NCBI GenBank assembly: GCA_027004335.1
Contig: JALTID010000169.1
Location: 1 to 8,733, forward strand
Length of the DNA stretch: 8,733 nt
Direction: 5' to 3'
Source: a bacterium
GTDB taxonomy: Bacteria > JALSQH01
Positions 6,228 to 8,733 of this stretch are shown here, one piece after another. The stretch's first letter is position 1. Each line of letters starts with the position of its first letter. The notes beneath the pieces were generated by a model. That model was not told the origin of the DNA. It made no database searches and saw nothing but the letters and a program-made list of their open reading frames with translations. The translations under genes were made by a program, and so were the position numbers.

Positions 6228-7286
6228 TTACCACTTCTTCTCCCAGATTTCATCGTGAAAATAGGGCCTGAATTTTTTTATCTTTTGATTGAACCTGCTG
6301 GGAAATGTCCTGTTGCTCAGAAGTACCACACCTCTTCTTTTTTCCAGTTCGATCCAGATGGAACATCCAGTGTATCCCAGATGTCCTATTGCTCCTCCTA
6401 TTTTTCTCCCTCCCTGTGAGATTGGTTTTGAAGGTGTGTCCCATCCGGGCAGCCATGTGAAATCAGGAATTTTCATTTTAAGTATTTCTTTAAAAAGTGA
6501 AGTTGAGATTATGGTATCTGATTCAAAACTTTTTATCATCTTCTGCACAAAATCTGAGACACCTTTAAGAGAACCAAAGAGACCTGCATGACCGGAAATC
6601 CCACCCATTAAGAAAGCGTGTTCATCATGTACCTCGCCCTGGATTGTTCCTCCACGGTAGGAGAGAATTTCAGCAGGAGGAATATTTCTTCTTTCTATTA
6701 AAGGAGGATTGTATTTTAAATTTCCCCATATTTCTGAAGCAGAGATTATTTCCTGTAAGTTCTTTCTCGTGAAAGTTTCAATGGCTTTCCCGAGAAGAAT
6801 ATACCCGAAATCACTGTATTCTGATTTTTTGCCCTGGGGGTAAGCAGGATTTTCTTTTAAAATAAAATCAATAAGCCTTTCCCCGCTATCTGGTGATTGC
6901 TCTAAATTTCTCCCCTTTTTAATAAAGGAGAGGAAAAGAAATTTATAGCCTATAAGTCCTGAGGAGTGATTGAGGTAGTTTATCAGAGGAATTTCTCCCC
7001 ATTGCGAATTAGAGGATCGGGGATAAAGTTCCCCGAGTTTGGTATGAAAGGAAATTTTTCCTTTTTCGATCATCTGAAAAAGAAGGGTCGCAATGACTAA
7101 TGGCTTTGTCAGTGATGCCAGATCAAAGAGTGTTTCTTTTGTTATCGTCAGCGGTGGATAATCAGAATTTACGGTGGCAAGGTGGATCTTATCCGGGGTT
7201 ATTACAGATGCTGCTGCAGCCGGGAAAACCCCTCTATTTTTACCTTCTTTCAGAAGCTTTTGGAGAAGAGGGGATGTTCTGTACAT
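6228..7286 (-). CDS. Serine hydrolase, beta-lactamase/DD-peptidase family, without signal peptide
   Basis: Member of the serine beta-lactamase (class C-like, PBP4*/esterase EstB-type) family. The three catalytic elements are in order: SLTK (58-61) with nucleophile Ser58 and Lys61, YSD (157-159) as the YxN-type Tyr motif, and HLG (302-304) in place of KTG. The VHDEHAFLMGG and GHAGLFG blocks (219-238) are typical of this subgroup. At 352 residues it is full length. There is no signal peptide or membrane segment, so it is probably cytoplasmic, unlike cell-wall DD-peptidases; an esterase, amidase or peptidase acting on a small internal substrate is more likely than antibiotic resistance. The substrate is unknown. 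The ATG directly abuts the amrS stop (TAG-ATG), with only a weak AGGAA about 11 bases upstream, so translation is probably coupled. Confidence 0.88.
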   Translation of the reverse strand: MYRTSPLLQKLLKEGKNRGVFPAAAASVITPDKIHLATVNSDYPPLTITKETLFDLASLTKPLVIATLLFQMIEKGKISFHTKLGELYPRSSNSQWGEIPLINYLNHSSGLIGYKFLFLSFIKKGRNLEQSPDSGERLIDFILKENPAYPQGKKSEYSDFGYILLGKAIETFTRKNLQEIISASEIWGNLKYNPPLIERRNIPPAEILSYRGGTIQGEVHDEHAFLMGGISGHAGLFGSLKGVSDFVQKMIKSFESDTIISTSLFKEILKMKIPDFTWLPGWDTPSKPISQGGRKIGGAIGHLGYTGCSIWIELEKRRGVVLLSNRTFPSRFNQKIKKFRPYFHDEIWEKKW

Positions 7287-8300
7287 CTATTCAAAAATTC
7301 CTGGTATGGGGGTTCCACAAAATTTACATTTCCCATCTACTATGTTTAATTCTGTTATTTTGTAACCCACCCTGCCTATTACCACCCTCCCACATCCAGG
7401 GCAGTATGTGTTTTCACCCTCATCTCCCCATAGATTCCCGGAATATACAAACTTGAGTCCTTCTTCAAGACCTACTTCTCTTGCCCTTCTTATTGATTCT
7501 GGAGGTGTAGGAGGTACATGTTGCATTTTGTATGCGGGGTAAAAAGCGCTTATATGCCATGGTATGTCAGGGGATATACCTTTTATGAACCTTGCTATAT
7601 CTCTTAACTCTTCTTCGCTGTCGTTGATCCCTGGAATCAGAAGCGTGGTGACCTCTACCCATTTCCCGTTTTCATGTAAAAATTTTATTGTCTCAAGAAC
7701 TGGCGAAAGTCTTGCAGTTACCACCCTTCTGTAGGTTGCATCTCTGAAACTTTTAAGATCAATATTTGCCCCGTCAAGATAGGGGAGGACCTCTTTTAGT
7801 GGCTTTCTGTTTATATAACCATTTGTGATAAAAAAATTTCTCAGGCCCTTTTCATGTGCTATTTTTGCAGTGTCATATGCAAGTTCATAGAAGATAGTGG
7901 GTTCCGTATATGTGTAAGCTATGCTCTTGCATCTATATCGTATTGCAGCTTCAACCACCATTTTAGGGGTAACATAGTCACCGGTCACTTCGCCATTATG
8001 GAGAATTGGATACTGTGAAATTGAATAGTTCTGGCAATTTTTACATCTCATATTGCAACCCACAGTAGCTATTGAAAAAATGGAAGACCCTGGAAGTACA
8101 TGAAAGAGGGGTTTTTTCTCTATTGGGTCCACATTGGCAGCAATAATTTTATCGTACACAAGGGTGTAGAGAATTCCACCCCTATTAACTCTCACGCCAC
8201 ATATACCTGCTCTGCCATCTCGTATAATGCAGTTATGCGGACAGAGAGTGCATTTGACTTTGTTGTTGGGACGCTTTTCCCAGAATTTTGCAACTTTCAT
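7287..8300 (-). CDS. amrS: AmmeMemoRadiSam system radical SAM enzyme
   Basis: Radical SAM enzyme of the AmrS (PflA-related) family, named for its frequent co-occurrence with AMMECR1 (AmrA) and Memo (AmrB) proteins. The 4Fe-4S/SAM motif is CNMRCKNC (CX3CX2C: C82, C86, C89). An N-terminal cysteine cluster (C17, C20, C24, C34 in CTLCPHNC and GICG) and a C-terminal zinc-ribbon-like set (C300, C303, C325, C328) match the family layout. Further family blocks are NVDPIEKKPLFHVLPGS (56-72), AYTYTEPTIF (128-137), ITNGY (158-162), WHISAFYP (248-255) and VYSGNLWG (285-292). At 337 residues it is complete. The ATG overlaps the stop of the upstream gene by four bases (ATGA) and has no good Shine-Dalgarno, so translational coupling is likely. 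Neither amrA nor amrB is in the window. The biochemical reaction cannot be deduced here. Confidence 0.93.
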   Translation of the reverse strand: MKVAKFWEKRPNNKVKCTLCPHNCIIRDGRAGICGVRVNRGGILYTLVYDKIIAANVDPIEKKPLFHVLPGSSIFSIATVGCNMRCKNCQNYSISQYPILHNGEVTGDYVTPKMVVEAAIRYRCKSIAYTYTEPTIFYELAYDTAKIAHEKGLRNFFITNGYINRKPLKEVLPYLDGANIDLKSFRDATYRRVVTARLSPVLETIKFLHENGKWVEVTTLLIPGINDSEEELRDIARFIKGISPDIPWHISAFYPAYKMQHVPPTPPESIRRAREVGLEEGLKFVYSGNLWGDEGENTYCPGCGRVVIGRVGYKITELNIVDGKCKFCGTPIPGIFE

Positions 8301-8733
8301 TTACTTTTGTAAAAGTTTATGATTATTCTATCTTTTTCTTTATCAAATTCGTAGTATGGTAGAGATGGAGTGGAAGGGTAGATTGTAAGTGTCAAGGTAT
8401 TTTCAGTTTTTGTAACAACCACACTCTGGACCAGGGAGGAGCGAAGGAAATACTGCTCCTGCCCCGTATCATTGTATGCGTGAGGTACATATATATTTAA
8501 TGCGTTTTCAAGAGGAGATGGAATAAACTTCTTATATGGCCGATTAAAAACAAATTCCAGATGTGTGAAAGTTGGTCCCGTTGTATAAGTAAAATCTATT
8601 AAACCTGCTGGTCTTGTTATTACCCTTCTCCTCTTCTTTGGTTTAGGCCTTGGCTTTGGCTTAGGTTTTGGTTTTACAGTTTTTGTTACAGGGGCTGGAA
8701 CTACTGGTTTAACTTCCACTACTACTTTTTGTG
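8297..8733 (-). CDS. Partial gene: Lys/Pro-rich linker plus beta-rich C-terminal domain (AMIN-like?)
   Basis: The reading frame stays open to the right edge of the window, so the 5' end lies outside. A GTG at 8719-8717 is available but has no reason to be the true start. The visible part begins with a Val/Pro-rich stretch and a KPKPKPKPRPKPKKRRR segment, then about 105 residues with alternating hydrophobic strand patterns (LEFVFNRPYKKF, ALNIYVPHAY, VQSVVVTKTE, TLTLTIYP, DRIIINFYKSK). A PK-rich stretch followed by a small beta domain is typical of proteins that span the periplasm or contact the cell wall. The strand pattern is reminiscent of AMIN domains (AmiC, PilQ), but I see no decisive motif. 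It is first of the visible operon genes and overlaps amrS by four bases. Confidence 0.7.
   Translation of the reverse strand, partial: QKVVVEVKPVVPAPVTKTVKPKPKPKPRPKPKKRRRVITRPAGLIDFTYTTGPTFTHLEFVFNRPYKKFIPSPLENALNIYVPHAYNDTGQEQYFLRSSLVQSVVVTKTENTLTLTIYPSTPSLPYYEFDKEKDRIIINFYKSK
8624..8674 (-). repeat. Lys/Pro dipeptide repeat tract (KP)n with Arg-rich end
   Basis: Six consecutive KP or RP dipeptides followed by KKRRR, encoded by a degenerate near-tandem hexamer (forms of TTTGGC/TTAGGT on the plus strand). Such tracts form extended, stiff, positively charged linkers, as in TonB. The DNA repeat is prone to length change. Confidence 0.75.

Overview
The window is AT-rich bacterial DNA, roughly high-30s percent G+C by eye. 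It reads as ordinary chromosome rather than a mobile island: no transposase, integrase, phage gene, tRNA, rRNA or CRISPR array is visible. A lipobox lipoprotein, a sigma-54 factor, an AmmeMemoRadiSam radical SAM enzyme and a small encapsulin-type ferritin-like protein suggest an anaerobic or microaerophilic, possibly thermophilic bacterium, probably diderm. The phylum cannot be fixed from this sequence.

Layout, left to right. (1) Positions 1-630, plus strand: a MntA/HepT (nucleotidyltransferase/HEPN) toxin-antitoxin pair. Both genes have abnormal 5' ends, and hepT carries what looks like a one-base deletion that splits its normal start from its body. (2) Positions 631-2609, plus strand: a well-formed sigma-70 type promoter followed by a full-length glutamine-dependent asparagine synthetase, apparently a single-gene unit. 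A strong hairpin lies between it and the next, convergent gene. (3) Positions 2668-4194, minus strand: a 508-residue lipoprotein of unknown function with a recurring strand-DG-strand motif. (4) Positions 4195-4308: a compact divergent control region. Towards the lipoprotein it holds a near-consensus sigma-54 (-24/-12) promoter. Towards rpoN it holds an extended -10 element so close to the start codon that the mRNA may be leaderless. (5) Positions 4309-5919, plus strand: rpoN, sigma-54. (6) Positions 5923-8733, minus strand: a tight four-gene operon, read right to left: a protein with a Lys/Pro-rich linker and a beta-rich C-terminal domain (5' end beyond the window), the AmrS radical SAM enzyme, a cytoplasmic-looking serine beta-lactamase-family hydrolase, and the ferritin-like protein.

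How the genes may work together. The clearest functional link is rpoN next to a divergent lipoprotein gene whose upstream region looks like a sigma-54 promoter; if real, the lipoprotein is a direct target of its neighbour. The minus-strand operon couples genes by a 4-base ATGA overlap, by an abutting stop/start, and by a 29-base gap, so the four products are probably made together, but the shared pathway is not evident. I see no complete new system. The points most worth testing are the sigma-54 promoter, the possible leaderless rpoN mRNA, the broken hepT start and the encapsulin-type ferritin without an encapsulin gene.
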